From assembly GCA_028274465.1 (NCBI GenBank), contig CM051456.1:105871348-105935347 (forward strand): a stretch of 64,000 bases of DNA, read 5' to 3'. A model generated the notes under the pieces. It did no database searches and was not told the DNA's origin. It worked only from the letters and a program-made list of their open reading frames with translations. The stretch is from Plantago ovata (Eukaryota; Streptophyta; Magnoliopsida; Lamiales; Plantaginaceae). The first letter of the stretch is position 1, and every line of letters begins with the position of its first letter. Positions 1-10,581 of this stretch are shown here, in pieces. The position numbers were made by a program, and so were the translations under genes.

Positions 1-366
1 TGTTGGGACAACAGATTAACAGTATTATTATTAGTTAAACTTATATGCTCAGATGCAAAGTCTAGTTTATAGTTTTTAGGATCAAGAAATCAAACTAGTT
101 TTTAGAACCAAGTAGTGAAGCAAACTACTTTTACAAAGTAAAGTGTTGATCAGCATCGTATCTATACTTTTTATAAAAAATTGTACTTACTTTAATATGC
201 AATGATTGAGGACAGATTGGAACGCCGTCGTCCTTAATTTGCATAACTGTGAATACCTTATAGGGTGAAGGTTTTACACCACCTGATTCCTTTTGCTACA
301 CATGTAAAACAAAATATGTAAGTTCAAATTAAAACCACCAAGTAAGTTTAATTAATAACCCCATAT

Positions 367-1747
367 TCAAATTAAAAGAAGGCAAATAAATAACTGGGAA
401 AGGTCCTGACAGAGAAACAGCAAGAAAACTCTACTTGCAAACAATACAAAAGAGTTACCATTTTCTCCACGTGAGCAAGAGCCGGAATAGTCCCCCCCCC
501 CCAACGATGTTTTGCAATCCCTGTACCTGGCCCATCTATCTCTGAGAGCCGATTTTTGGAGTTTCGTTCGTTCAATATCCTGCATTCTTCTGAATCCCAC
601 CATGCCCTCTATTGTGCCCACCTCTCAGCGGTTAGCGTCTGAGGCTTTCTTCCTGTACCAAATGTTCTGTACAATTTTTTCCAACGATTCATCAATGCTC
701 CATATTGCTTACCGACATGACATTCCCATACTTTGTAATACTCCTCATCTCGGTTATCATCAACATAAAAGTATCTCTACACATCAAAGTTTACAGGCAT
801 GAAACTATAATCAATAGGAAAACATAATGCGAAAATGCAATCTTCAGAATGTGATTCAGTACTAGCCAAATATAAATGCAAAATACCTGACTCAACTTGC
901 AACACCATGTACAGACAGACTCATTCACAATAAATTGTAGAAATTGAAACATGCAAATATAAGATACCTTAAAATTGTCATAGTATGTCCTCTTTTGTGG
1001 TTTCGACACCCACTTCCATCGGGGGCATTTGTCATGAATCTTCTGTAGGAAGACCTCTGTGGTAAATTTCGTTGTTGAGTAAGGCATCAACCTTATACAA
1101 ATCAAATTTAAGTATTAGTCCATGCAAACTGTCCCATTTTCATAATCTTGCATGATCTAATGCACTTGCTGAATTGTCATGTGATAATGATAAAAAGCTT
1201 TGCTTTTAGGTTTTATTAAATAAACATATACAACAATCGATAAAAAAAGCATATACCTCTTTCCACCTTCTGCAATATAGGCCCGAACACGTTTCTCGGG
1301 AGTAGGAATTTCAGGATTTTCTGCAACTGGATCATCTGTGTCACCAGTAGACCCATCATCTTCTTCAAGCTGATTTTGAGTTCCTGATGCAGCAGGCTTC
1401 AAACTCCTATCACTTTCTCCATCATTTGCCACTTACCTTTCTTGGGATCCTGATGCAATAGGCAATAATATCTGTGAAGATACCAATCCACTAGGTGCTG
1501 ACGGCCATTGGAATTTCTTTCCACAAGTCGCCGACTACTGTGGTGATCCACGTCCACTACTCGTTGACTGTTGTGGTGATCCACATCCACTAGCCGTTGA
1601 CTGTTGTGGTGATCCACGTCCAGCAGTCATCGCTGGATTTGGGAACCATGTAGTCTTACCCCGTCCAGCTCCAGTATGTCCACGACCACCTCGCGCACCC
1701 CTAGTACGCCCAAAAATAGTACGTACAGTCATCTTAAATAAGTACAT
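367..1747 (-). pseudogene. TNPA-like second gene of the CACTA element (plant transposase Ptta/En/Spm type), fragmentary
   Basis: In En/Spm elements the second gene makes the protein that binds subterminal repeats. Here a Gly/Arg-rich start (MTVRTIFGRTRGARGGRGHT, from 1747) leads into Ser/Pro/Gln repeats, then an acidic stretch ending near 1260 (PTPEKRVRAYIAEGGK). A later segment (1105-960) reads CPRWKWVSKPQKRTYYDNFK, which resembles the conserved WxxIPKxxRxxYWxxFK block of this family. A last piece (about 620-510) reads MVGFRRMQDIERTKLQKSAL, matching the family's basic region near a WYRKKASDANR-like sequence. The pieces are separated by AT-rich gaps with GT/AG-like borders, so it was a multi-exon gene. 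I could not build one clean reading frame, hence pseudogene. The assignment rests on motif recognition and on its place after TNP2. Confidence 0.6.
1530..1625 (-). repeat. 36-bp tandem repeat inside the CACTA second gene
   Basis: About two and a half copies of a unit containing GTTGACTGTTGTGGTGATCC lie head to tail (units near 1550, 1586 and 1610). On the minus strand they encode repeated GRGSPQQSTxS peptides. Because the unit is a multiple of three, the frame is kept. Confidence 0.75.
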
Positions 1748-1879
1748 TTATAAAATATTACGCCCAATCATCTGAAATAAGAACATTTCCCAAGTTCCAA
1801 CAGTGAAAGTATATAACAAAACACAACATGAAGAAAAAAGATAACAACAATGTACATATACTTTATATCACACCGTTGA

Positions 1880-4800
1880 TCAAAGGTCAACTAGAACATT
1901 AGGCTCCACTAAGTCAATATCCTCATCATCCACATCTATGACAATATGATCATTCACAAACTCTTCTTGAAAAGATTCCTCTCCATCATTTTCCATAATG
2001 TCGACCTTGTTACGTGCTCCAATTTTCATCACAGCCCTCCAATCCTTCTTATCATTTCGCAAACTTGGATAACTACAATATGAAACTTGTTGGGCTTGAC
2101 TAGCTAGTACAAAAGGTTCATATTTTTTATACTTGCCCTTGATATGGATATCAACAAGCCTGTATTTTACAATTATACTTGTTCCCTTAGCACTTGGATC
2201 GAACCATGAACAACTAAACAAAAATCCTTTTTTCAAAGGCATACCACCATAATCCGGTTGCACAACAACATCAAGTTTCCCGTAGAAGTCATACTGATCT
2301 TCACCGAAATCAGTCCCTTTCACACATACTCCACTATTCATAGTGGACATATCTGCATCACATGTTTGAGAATGAAACCGATACCCATTCACAATGTAAC
2401 CCGAGTAAGAGTTCACTGTTTTAAACGGCCCTTTGGATAGTTCAACCATGTATTTGTCAGAAACATTGTTGCTTGGATCTGCCACCTATTATATATATAA
2501 ATAGCAATTTCAATTATGGAATAAAACACACAACTTGTTCAACTATGCACATATCAAGTATTAGAATGTCTTACATGATCCTCAAACCATTTGGGAAACA
2601 AATCCATCATCTTTTCATGAAGATCATCGTCACTCAAGTGTGGGAAGATCAACTTCGTATGGTCTCGAGTTTCCCTTCAACAACCACACACATTGATTTA
2701 ATATTAGTATTTAAAATTATATTAGGAGACTTATAAGTGTGTATAAACAATGAGTACTTAAGACATGTATGTCTCCCTAAATGGCGTTACTTCAGGGCAA
2801 TTCATTAGGACATACTTAGTGGCCGCTTTGTGTTCATCCTCACTCAAGTATCGCTTTTGGGCTCACCAAGCGGCCGACCCGACCGTCTGAATACTGAAAT
2901 TGCTTCATCATCATCCTCCACCACAAAGTCATCAGCATTCCTAGCCACCTTTCTTAACTTGGTCTCAACATTGGACTCAAAATAGAACGAGCAGAAGTAA
3001 CATATTTCTTCCATTAAGTATCCACTAGCAATTGAACCCTCTACTCTGGTCTTGTTTTTCACATTCCTTTTCAAGTTCCTTAGGTACCTGCACACACAAG
3101 TTTTGTTACAAAACACCTCATGGACTATATTTTATTAGTTATTCAACAAGTGTAATTACCTTTCAAATGGGTACATCCACCTACATTTGACTGGTCCTGC
3201 TATAATGCTTCATATGGCAAGTGAACTGGTAAATGTTCCATGGAGTTAAACCAACTTGGTGGAAATATACGTTCAAGTTTGCACAGTATCATAGGTATCG
3301 CGTCCTCAAGTCTTTCCCTTTCAACTGTGTCAACAACACGTGTACCAAGATCCTTGAAGAATAGACTGAACTCTGTAATAACTGACCACACTTACTTAGG
3401 CAGCAACTCCCTAAACGCAATAGGTACCAAATGTTGCATGAAAATATGACAATCATGACTTTTCATCCCAAACATCTTAGTCTTTGGCAAGTCAACACAT
3501 CTCCCCATCTTTGATGCATATCCATCAGGAAAACGCAACTCTTCAACCCAATCTAACAAATTGGTTCTAGCCTAGGGATCAAGTACAAAACATGCTTTTG
3601 GCCACTTTTTTGTCTTCTCGTCCTGCTTCAACCCTGGACACCTGCAATACTCATTCAACTCCTCTCTAGAAGCTGCAATATCTTTTGTTTTACCTGTAAT
3701 GTTACAAATTGTGTTGAACAACTGCTCCATATTATTCTTTTCCGTGTGCATGAAATCTATGTTGTGACGTATAAGCAAAAATTACCAATATGGCAAATCC
3801 CAAAATATGCTACGGAACTTCCAACCACAATCCTTTGATACTCTCCCGTTATGTTTCTCATAACCCAATTCAGTCACCCTTTTCAGCCCCATATTCTCTA
3901 TCTCACATAGAATCTGCTCTCTAGTGAAATGCTCAGGGGCTTCCCTATCAAGCACCGTAGCATGTTTACGAAAACTGCTTTTGTTCTGTCTAAATGGATG
4001 ATCTGGTGGAAGGAATTTACGATGATTGTCAAACCAAGATTGCTTCTTTTGTTGTATTTGAGTCTAAAAGAATCTGTTTCTTCCATGCAATGAGGACAAG
4101 CAAACTTTCCAGATGTGCTCCAGCCCGAAAACATTCCATAGGCTAGGAAATCACCAACCGTCCATAGTAAGACTGCTCTCATTTGGAAATTATGCTTTTT
4201 GGAGACATCATACGTGCGCGCTCCATCATTCCGCAATGTAATAAGCTCATCTATAAGCGGTTGCAAGAAAACATCTAGTTTGTCCTTAGGATTATCAGGA
4301 CCTGGCACTAGCACTGTCAAGAATATAAACTGGGATTTCATACACATATCTGGGGGGAAAGTTGTAAGGTGTTAACAAAATAGGCCAACTCAAGTATTGC
4401 TTCCCGTAAGTTCCAAAGGGCTGAAAACCATCTGTGCATAGGCCCAATCGAACATTCTGAGAGTCAGCTTTAAAATCAGGATATTTCTCATCCAAACGCT
4501 TCCATGTTGGAGAGTCAGAAGGGTGATGCATGACCCCTTCCTTGGGTTTCGTATGCTCATCATGCCATCTCATGTGCTTGGCCGAGGCTTCAGATGCATA
4601 CAACCTTTGCAATCGAGGTGTTAAGGGGAAGTAATGCATTGTTTTGAAGGATTGATTCACCATGTGATGTCCACACCTCATAGTATAGCTCTTGCACAAG
4701 TGATACTTAACCTCTTCAACCGATAAATACATCACATCTTGTTATGAAACTTAAAATGCCGACATGGACATTTAATCTTATCCTCATCCATACAACTTGG

Positions 4801-4929
4801 CTGGTTAGATGCAAACTCAACAAAGCTTTCTACACCATCCCTAAATTCAGCTCTTACAAAACCATTAGCACAACGCTTATACATCCAACTGCGATCTATA
4901 ACATATGTAGGAAAGTTCAATATATGCAT
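1880..4929 (-). pseudogene. TNP2-like (TNPD) CACTA transposase, decayed
   Basis: This would be the catalytic transposase that cuts the element at its ends. Reading 5'->3' on the minus strand the pieces come in family order. First is the N-terminal transposase-associated domain (4732-4929, SWMYKR then CPCRH with zinc-binding Cys/His). Next is the tnp2 core (4295-4735, with LGLCTDGFQPFGTYGKQ, and 3898-4347, with LRNDGARTYD and CPHCMEET), then the MHTEKNN block (3572-3778). A DUF4218-type segment (3200-3391, FPPSWFNSMEHLPVHLPYE) and a DUF4216-type C-terminal part (1880-2485) follow. The frame shifts at about 4735 and about 4310, and in-frame stops occur (for example near 3575 and 3392). Introns may explain some breaks downstream of 3200, but the core cannot be read through. 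A functional protein is unlikely. Confidence 0.85.
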
Positions 4930-4947
4930 TACATGTTTAAAGGAATT

Positions 4948-5070
4948 GGGTGCCGCCTACCCAAGCATACTATTAGCGGGGTCTACACATAATGAGTGTC
5001 GCCTACTCATGCATACATAAAAGCGGTCCAGCACATATTGGGTGCCGCCTACCCACTCTATAGATGCGGA
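4948..5070. repeat. 46-bp tandem repeat upstream of the CACTA transposase
   Basis: Three copies start at 4948, 4994 and 5040. Each opens with GGGTGCCGCCTACCCA (middle copy GAGTGTCGCCTACTCA), itself an imperfect palindrome, and then has an AGCGG-rich second half. They lie just upstream of the transposase start on the minus strand, in its leader or promoter. Confidence 0.75.
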
Positions 5071-5699
5071 CTCTATTTACTATATGCAACAATTATTACA
5101 AACAATTAGTCATTTAGTATTGCACATGTAACAAGGAAGAATTAACATACCTCCAAGTAGTTGATTCAAAACTATATTCCCCTTGCACGGTATGAGAATC
5201 AGCAATGCCCAAGTTGCCGAGTTTAGCAATTCATAATAACTGCAAAATAACCAAAAAATGATTCATAAATTAATTGAAGTACCACCCAAGTGATACAATA
5301 ACCGATAATAGAGGAAAGAAAAGTGGATAAGTTTTATAGCACTTAATTTCTCGATATCATCCTCATGAATCTCACTTGTCTTTGGAGATAAGTAGCAGTC
5401 TCAGTTTTTAGCTGTTGTTTTTTAACGTCTTCTATAACTTCAATTCAGTGTTCAAGGGCCTTGTAAACCTGAAAATACAAGCATTCAACAATTTCAGTCT
5501 TGCCTACGGAATCAGTCTATTCAGTACGTTTTGTCCGGTACGAAAACAGAAGCGGGCTTATCAAGTTACAAATTCTGTCTTGCCTAACCCGTCACTAAAT
5601 GTACGCGCCAACTGGTCAGTGACAGTTTAGTGAGGGTTTATTCCCTCACTAAGAATCTGTCACAGATTCCGTATAGGGTCTAGTGAGTTTGTTGTAGGC
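5071..5699. other. CACTA 5' subterminal region, non-coding
   Basis: No credible gene. The last 150 bp carry CACTA-family subterminal motifs: AGTTTAGTGAGGG and CCTCACTAAG facing each other around 5625-5650, GTCAGTGACAG and CTGTCACAG, and TCTAGTGAG at about 5680. These would bind the TNPA-like protein. Confidence 0.55.
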
Positions 5700-6745
5700 A
5701 GATTTAATGGTGAACACGCCATTGAAAGTGTTACTCCAAATTAGTTCATCTTCTTTATACTTTAAAGGCAGGGGTACTTAGATCTTCCTGAGTAATTTCT
5801 AAGGGAAACACCTCCAGGAGCTTTGCAGGTCTAATTCATGATTTTGGATAAAATTACTGACTAAATTATCTAATTGGTTGTTATTCTCTGTATAATCTAG
5901 AAGGCTTTTATTCTTTAACCAGTTATCTTTCCACAAATTAGTGCTTCCACCATTTCCAATCAATCTAGCTTTAAATCGCTCACTCTCGCTCATAATATCT
6001 TTATGTCTTAATAGGGATTTCCAAATCCAACTATGATTTGTTTTAGGAGTACAATTCCGTATGCTTAGTCCTTGCATGTAGTTAGACTTGTACATATGAG
6101 CCACAAGGTTACTTCATCGAATAATTTCCTAGTGAGTTCTAGTTGAAAGGCTATATTGGTTGTATTTAAATCCCTCGCCCCAAGTCACCCTACCCACTTA
6201 GGTTTACATATTAAGGTTCATTTAACTTTAGTAGAGGTCCTACTATTTTTTGTTGCATTCCATAGGAAGTTTTTATTAAGACTTTCAATTTTCTTCATAT
6301 AGTGGGAAGGGATTTTCACCACAGGCATAGCATATGCATGTACTGAGTTTGTTAAAGATTTAATTAATGTAGTTCGTCCTACATAGGACAGTTTCTTTGT
6401 ATACCGAACGTTTATGTTATTTGCAACCCTATGTCCCTGTCCACAATATCATCAAATAGGTCAATCTTATTTTCCCCAAATAGGAAAGGTATACCAAGGT
6501 ATTCATCTTTCCTTTTGTTTGGACATACACCTAATTCTTCGATAACATTTTGTTTGGTATGTCTAGGTGTGTTAAGAGAAAAGAGGATTCTAGACTTTTG
6601 CCAACATATTGCTTGACCAGAGGCTATTTCATAGGTTTCTAAACATCTTTTGATTCCTAAAGTAGAAGCTTTATATGTTTATACAAAAAACATGCATCTA
6701 CAAAGCACAAAAATGTGTATGTTTGGACCTAAGGGGCTGGATTTA
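5700..6745 (-). pseudogene. LINE (L1-type) reverse transcriptase fragment, 3' part of ORF2
   Basis: The minus strand encodes the end of a reverse transcriptase and the region after it: a degraded F-A-D-D-C-like patch near 6690, ASGQAICWQKSRILFS at about 6620-6570, then YLGIPFLFGENKIDLFDDIV at about 6500-6430. The segment 5799-6104 follows, with HSWIWKSLL and NGGSTNLWKDNWL. The same blocks in the same order appear in the LINE at 26.06-33.95 kb (YLGLPFLFGKKKTDLFDHIV; HSWLWKTLL; FWLDKWLG), so both belong to one family. Several stops and frame changes make it dead. It is cut on the left by the CACTA end at 5699 (last readable part FNGVFTIKSA) and fades out on the right near 6745. Confidence 0.8.
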
Positions 6746-7000
6746 AGGATTTGAATTTGATCCGTATCCATATTCTTCATTAAAAGATGAACAAATAGAT
6801 GCTACACCACCGTCCACCGTTTCTAGCTGAGCAGACTCCACCGTTAAATTTTTATTTTTATTTTTTAAATAAATTTTTCTTGTTAGATATGGGTGGTAGG
6901 TTTCTCAAAATCTGAAAAAAGAAAAAAAAAAAAAAAAAAAAAAAAAGGAAGAAGAAGCCAGTATAGTAATGCTCATGTTTAAGAGCTCAGAAAGTCAAAT
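6746..7000. other. Unassigned AT-rich sequence with a poly(A) run
   Basis: No gene seen. A run of about 25 A lies at 6922-6946, preceded by T-rich sequence. Confidence 0.6.
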
Positions 7001-7114
7001 TCCTAGTTGAGAATTTTTTTTTTTTTTTTTTAGTGAAAAGACTTTCATATATAAAGCCAAAGAAAAGGAGCTCAAAGCTGAAGCATCAAGTACACAAGGA
7101 ATACAGGAACATCA

Positions 7115-8318
7115 TGATGAACGAGATTGTCATACTCAATTAATCAAATAAATTTGTTTTTAGCCAAAGGCACAACTACAACGAAAACCAAGGCACATAG
7201 TGTAGAAGTAAAATAACCTCGACTGTCGATCTCTAAGGACTATAACTAGCTTTATCTAATTTAACTTAATCTATAAATTAGGAATCAAGCAAAGCACAAA
7301 TTTTTCTTATCAATATAATGGAAGTTAGTGGTAGTATGATCAATCAAAGCTACCGGTAATAATCATGCATGAAGTACTTGAAGTTTGTATAGAAATCTAT
7401 GATCGTGAATTGTCCTACGTGTTCCTTTCAATTCAACACTACGAAGATAGATGGCTTAGATAGATCAAAGAAATAAAACAATAAATCAAGTCTTAAACGC
7501 GCGAAGCCACTCATGCATAATTAAGAACCCTAGCTAAGAAATCACATACTATCACCAACGATAGATTTAGCTACTCATAGATAAATTGCAATCAACAAGA
7601 ATCAAAGCAAGATTGAATGAAAACATGTTGAATGAAATAAATAAAAGCAGAAAAATCGTGAGATACAAGTTACCAACGAAGGTTGTCAATCTCCGATGAA
7701 TTGCTAACTCACAAGCAAGAATCGAAAATCAAAGATGTCCAATCTCTATGCTAAAACTTCCAAATCAATAAGAAAAAGAGTCTTCGATGCTAATAATTCC
7801 CAGAACAGGCTCTGAAGAATTTGTCTCTCAAAATAAGGTGAAAAGGTATGAAAAACGTAGAAAGTAGGCTAAACTATATATAGTTACGAAACAGTGGGGG
7901 GCGAACCGCCCGGGATGCCAGGCGAACCGCCTGGCACCAGGCGAACCGCCCCACGTCCAGGGCGAACCGCCCGGGACCTTCAGTGGCGGTTGACGTGGTT
8001 TCTTGAGTTGGTTTCCTTTTTGGACTCGAATTTTGCCTTCTAGTGACCTTTAAGCCTTGAAACTCGACCCCTAGACCTCAAATCTCGTCCGGAACATTCT
8101 AGATACACCACAGATGACCACGAAGCATCAAATCTTCGTTCTCTTCAACATAATTGCCCATAAAAATACGTTTTTCACCTAAAACCTGAAAAATACAAAG
8201 AAAAGGGAAACGTGACACTATTCTAATAAAATGCACTAAAATATAAGCTAAATTAACCTAGAGGATAGCTAAATTGGTGAAAAAGACTCGAATGAAAGTG
8301 TAAAATACACGTTCATCA
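7115..8318 (-). repeat. 3' LTR of the gag-only retrotransposon
   Basis: 1204 bp, starting TGATGAACGAG and ending TACACGTTCATCA. By eye it differs from its partner at roughly 25-30 positions plus a 5-bp indel, about 97-98% identity, which marks a fairly recent insertion. It contains four GGCGAACCGCC boxes at 7896-7977. Confidence 0.93.
7896..7977. repeat. Array of four GGCGAACCGCC boxes in the left LTR
   Basis: Four copies of GGCGAACCGCC lie about 20 bp apart, each with matching flanks that extend the palindrome (for example CCAGGCGAACCGCCTGG). GC content is far above the AT-rich surroundings. Confidence 0.85.
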
Positions 8319-8335
8319 AACTCCCCAAACCAAAC
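8319..8335 (-). other. Polypurine tract of the gag-only retrotransposon
   Basis: Directly inside the left LTR the minus strand reads GGTTTGGTTTGGGGAGTT, a G-rich purine stretch that would prime plus-strand DNA synthesis. It supports the minus orientation. Confidence 0.7.
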
Positions 8336-9855
8336 CTTTGCTTGTCCTCAAGCAACTAAGCTAGACTCTAATGCAAAAAACCAATACAACACACAAAATG
8401 GAGTCTCATGCCAAATGAAATGAACTAATCTATTGAGTCTATCAAAAACATATGAACAATGACCATACAAATCATAACATGGATATTGGTTGAAGAATGC
8501 CTCGATTGACTCATACACATTCACATATGCACTATGTTAAACAAGATAGTCTCTCGTAACATCTCTACCTGGACCTAGTTAGTGACGACACAATGAAACA
8601 TGTTAAAATACGAATGGTTGTCTCGTGCCTATGAAACTGAGGACTTACTACTGTTCACCAAGTTAAGACGTTCCCTCAAAGAGGTCGAACCAATACTGGC
8701 TCTCATCAAACGAATGAGGGTTCCCTGAAAGTTCACACTCCCCTATTCTACCCATCTCTCAAGCAAAGTCATAAACTATCACCACTTCCTGAATGGCAGG
8801 ACGAAGGTGGTATAGAATAGATGACACTCAAACAAACAAAAGACACACTTTACAACTCGATTACGAACATTACAAGAATTGAAAAACGAGACAAACACTT
8901 TGCTAAACTGCTTTTTGGCTTTCTTTGGACCCTTCTTTGCTTTTTTTGGGTCTTTTTGCTATTTTTTTGCTTTTCCAGATTTCTGGAAATTTTCGATTTT
9001 TTTTTTGTAGCCAGCAGTAGCACAACGAAAAATAAATTACAAAGACTCACAAACGACCTCCCCAAACCTATTCGAAAGAATAGGTTGGAGAACAAACTTT
9101 ACGAAAAAGAAAAACAACAACACTTAAAATCGAAAAACAAGTCATAATGAAAGCATAACCCCCTCCCCAAACCTATTCGTTAGAATAGGTTTCAAACAAA
9201 GGATCACACAATCTCACACTACCTCCTTCCTAGGCATTTAGCAATCTCAATGCAAGGTGAAGAGTTGTTGCCTCTTAGGTACATAATTACACGGGAAAAT
9301 AACCACAAGACTCTAACATGCATCGTCTTATTATAAAGGCCTTCGTGAACCGCAGTAGAGAAAACACCACTAAGTGATGTCGAGACTACCAAGCTTAACT
9401 AAGTGCATATATAAATGTGACAAGCCAAGCGAGAAAAACCTCAAACAAATTCATAGAGATAAAACGCATGGTCAAAGGTCATAACTAGTTAATCTACCCA
9501 ATAAAAAAGTTCGAAAAATTTGGCAATAGACTCCACACAAAAACATGCAAAACTATACTAGGATGAATGTAGTGTATGCAACTAAATACTAGGAAAGCGA
9601 TAAACGTGCAAATGCAAATGCAAACAAAACACAAGATACCATACTCAACATGCAAAAAGCCAAACAATACTAACATCATGGTTCACATCCCATCCCCCCT
9701 CATGAAACTCAAGCTAGTCCCTAGCAAAAGAGAATGAGGAAATAAAAAGTGATACTAGATGTTACCGAATGTTTGGCCTCTGTCGGCTGAGTACCAGAAT
9801 AGACATGTGTAAAGCTTCAAGCTGGCGATTCAAGAGTATCTCCCCACGGTGGGCG
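8336..9855. other. Internal region of the LTR element without a recognisable gene
   Basis: About 1.5 kb between gag and the 3' LTR. The only open frames are short and low in complexity (a Lys/Phe-rich stretch at 8821-9147). CTCCCCAAACC(A/T) recurs at 8322, 9058 and 9164, the last two next to a TTCG(A/T)(A/T)AGAATAGG motif. I see nothing that resembles pol or env. Confidence 0.6.
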
Positions 9856-10581
9856 TCATTCTCTTGGTCCGGTGTAGCAAAGAGACCTAGGAAGCTTCAT
9901 AGATCTCACCATCGGGAATGGACGGTTTTGCTTCGCAGGAATATCCGCTAGAGTTCTCACCAATAGTGCAACATTAACTTCGAACTCAGCGAGGTGCTTG
10001 TATAGTGGCGACTCCTGTGTATCCTGCTTGGCCAGCTTGATCCTACCATGGAATGACATATGAGGTTTCGGGGGCACATAAGGGTTGGAGGACTTATGAA
10101 GTATCTCCGTAATGTTGGGTGTGTCCCCCTTTTCCTCATTATTGACGATGCCTCCTTCAGGTGTTTGAGGTGTATCGTCTTGCACTTGAGTTTCTTTCGA
10201 ACTTTGACCAACTTCTTGTTCAGTGCTTGTTCCTGCATCGTTAGTCACAGTAGATTTACTATGTTTAGGACGTACAAAATTAAGAATTGTAGTTACCTTT
10301 CCACCTCGGAGGAGTAGTTTCACTTCCTCGTACTCAGGAACCTCAGTAGTAACTGTTTGAAGTGGCTTGGGATCGACGAAATCAACTTCGGGCGTCAAAA
10401 CAGGGGAGCTGGGGTCGTCCAGCTCCCTGGAGCTGGGGGGCGGTTTGCCCCCTGCCCCGAGCGAATCGCCTGGGGCGAGCTGGGACGCCCCCAGCTCGCT
10501 GTCTGTGGGGGGCGATTCGCCCCCTACGCTGGGCGGTTCGCCCCCACCTCCAGGGGGCGTCTTCGTCAAAAATCCTCCCAT
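9856..10581 (-). CDS. Gag C-terminal extension, in another frame than the capsid part
   Basis: This frame overlaps the end of gag. Its first 55 residues are Gly/Pro/Ser-rich (PPGGGGEPPSVGGESPP) and are encoded by the GGGGGCGAWTCGCCCCC-type palindromes. An acidic spacer follows (PEYEEVKLLLRGGKVTTILN), then a Gln/Thr/Ser-rich stretch and a more ordered end (MSFHGRIKLAKQDTQESPLY, then HLAEFEVNVALLVRTLADIP). That ending resembles the segment just before protease in Athila-like Gag-Pol. I infer that one indel in the GC-rich array separated it from the capsid frame. Programmed frameshifting is the alternative. The frame is open for 241 codons, but its ATG is probably not a true start. Confidence 0.5.
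   Translation of the reverse strand: MGGFLTKTPPGGGGEPPSVGGESPPTDSELGASQLAPGDSLGAGGKPPPSSRELDDPSSPVLTPEVDFVDPKPLQTVTTEVPEYEEVKLLLRGGKVTTILNFVRPKHSKSTVTNDAGTSTEQEVGQSSKETQVQDDTPQTPEGGIVNNEEKGDTPNITEILHKSSNPYVPPKPHMSFHGRIKLAKQDTQESPLYKHLAEFEVNVALLVRTLADIPAKQNRPFPMVRSMKLPRSLCYTGPRE

Larger units (their letters stand above)
1..5699 (-). mobile_element. En/Spm-type (CACTA) DNA transposon, right-hand terminus in window, other end beyond the window
   Basis: The element reads on the minus strand: its 5' end is at about 5699 and its 3' part runs off the left edge of the window. It carries remnants of both genes of an autonomous CACTA element, a TNP2-type transposase (1880-4929) followed by a TNPA-like second gene (367-1747). 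The end reads CCTACAACAAACTCACTAG on the minus strand, close to the usual CACTACAACAAA, so the outermost bases look altered or lost. About 100 bp inside it are inverted and direct copies of CTCACTA/TAGTGAG and CTGTCAC motifs, as expected for subterminal transposase-binding repeats. The flank to the right (5700 onward) is LINE coding sequence, so the element landed in an older LINE. The target duplication cannot be tested because the other end is absent. Confidence 0.85.

Noticed and set aside
8821..9147. 108-codon plus-strand frame rich in Phe and Lys
   Set aside because: Low complexity, on the opposite strand to the element's gag, no recognisable domain.
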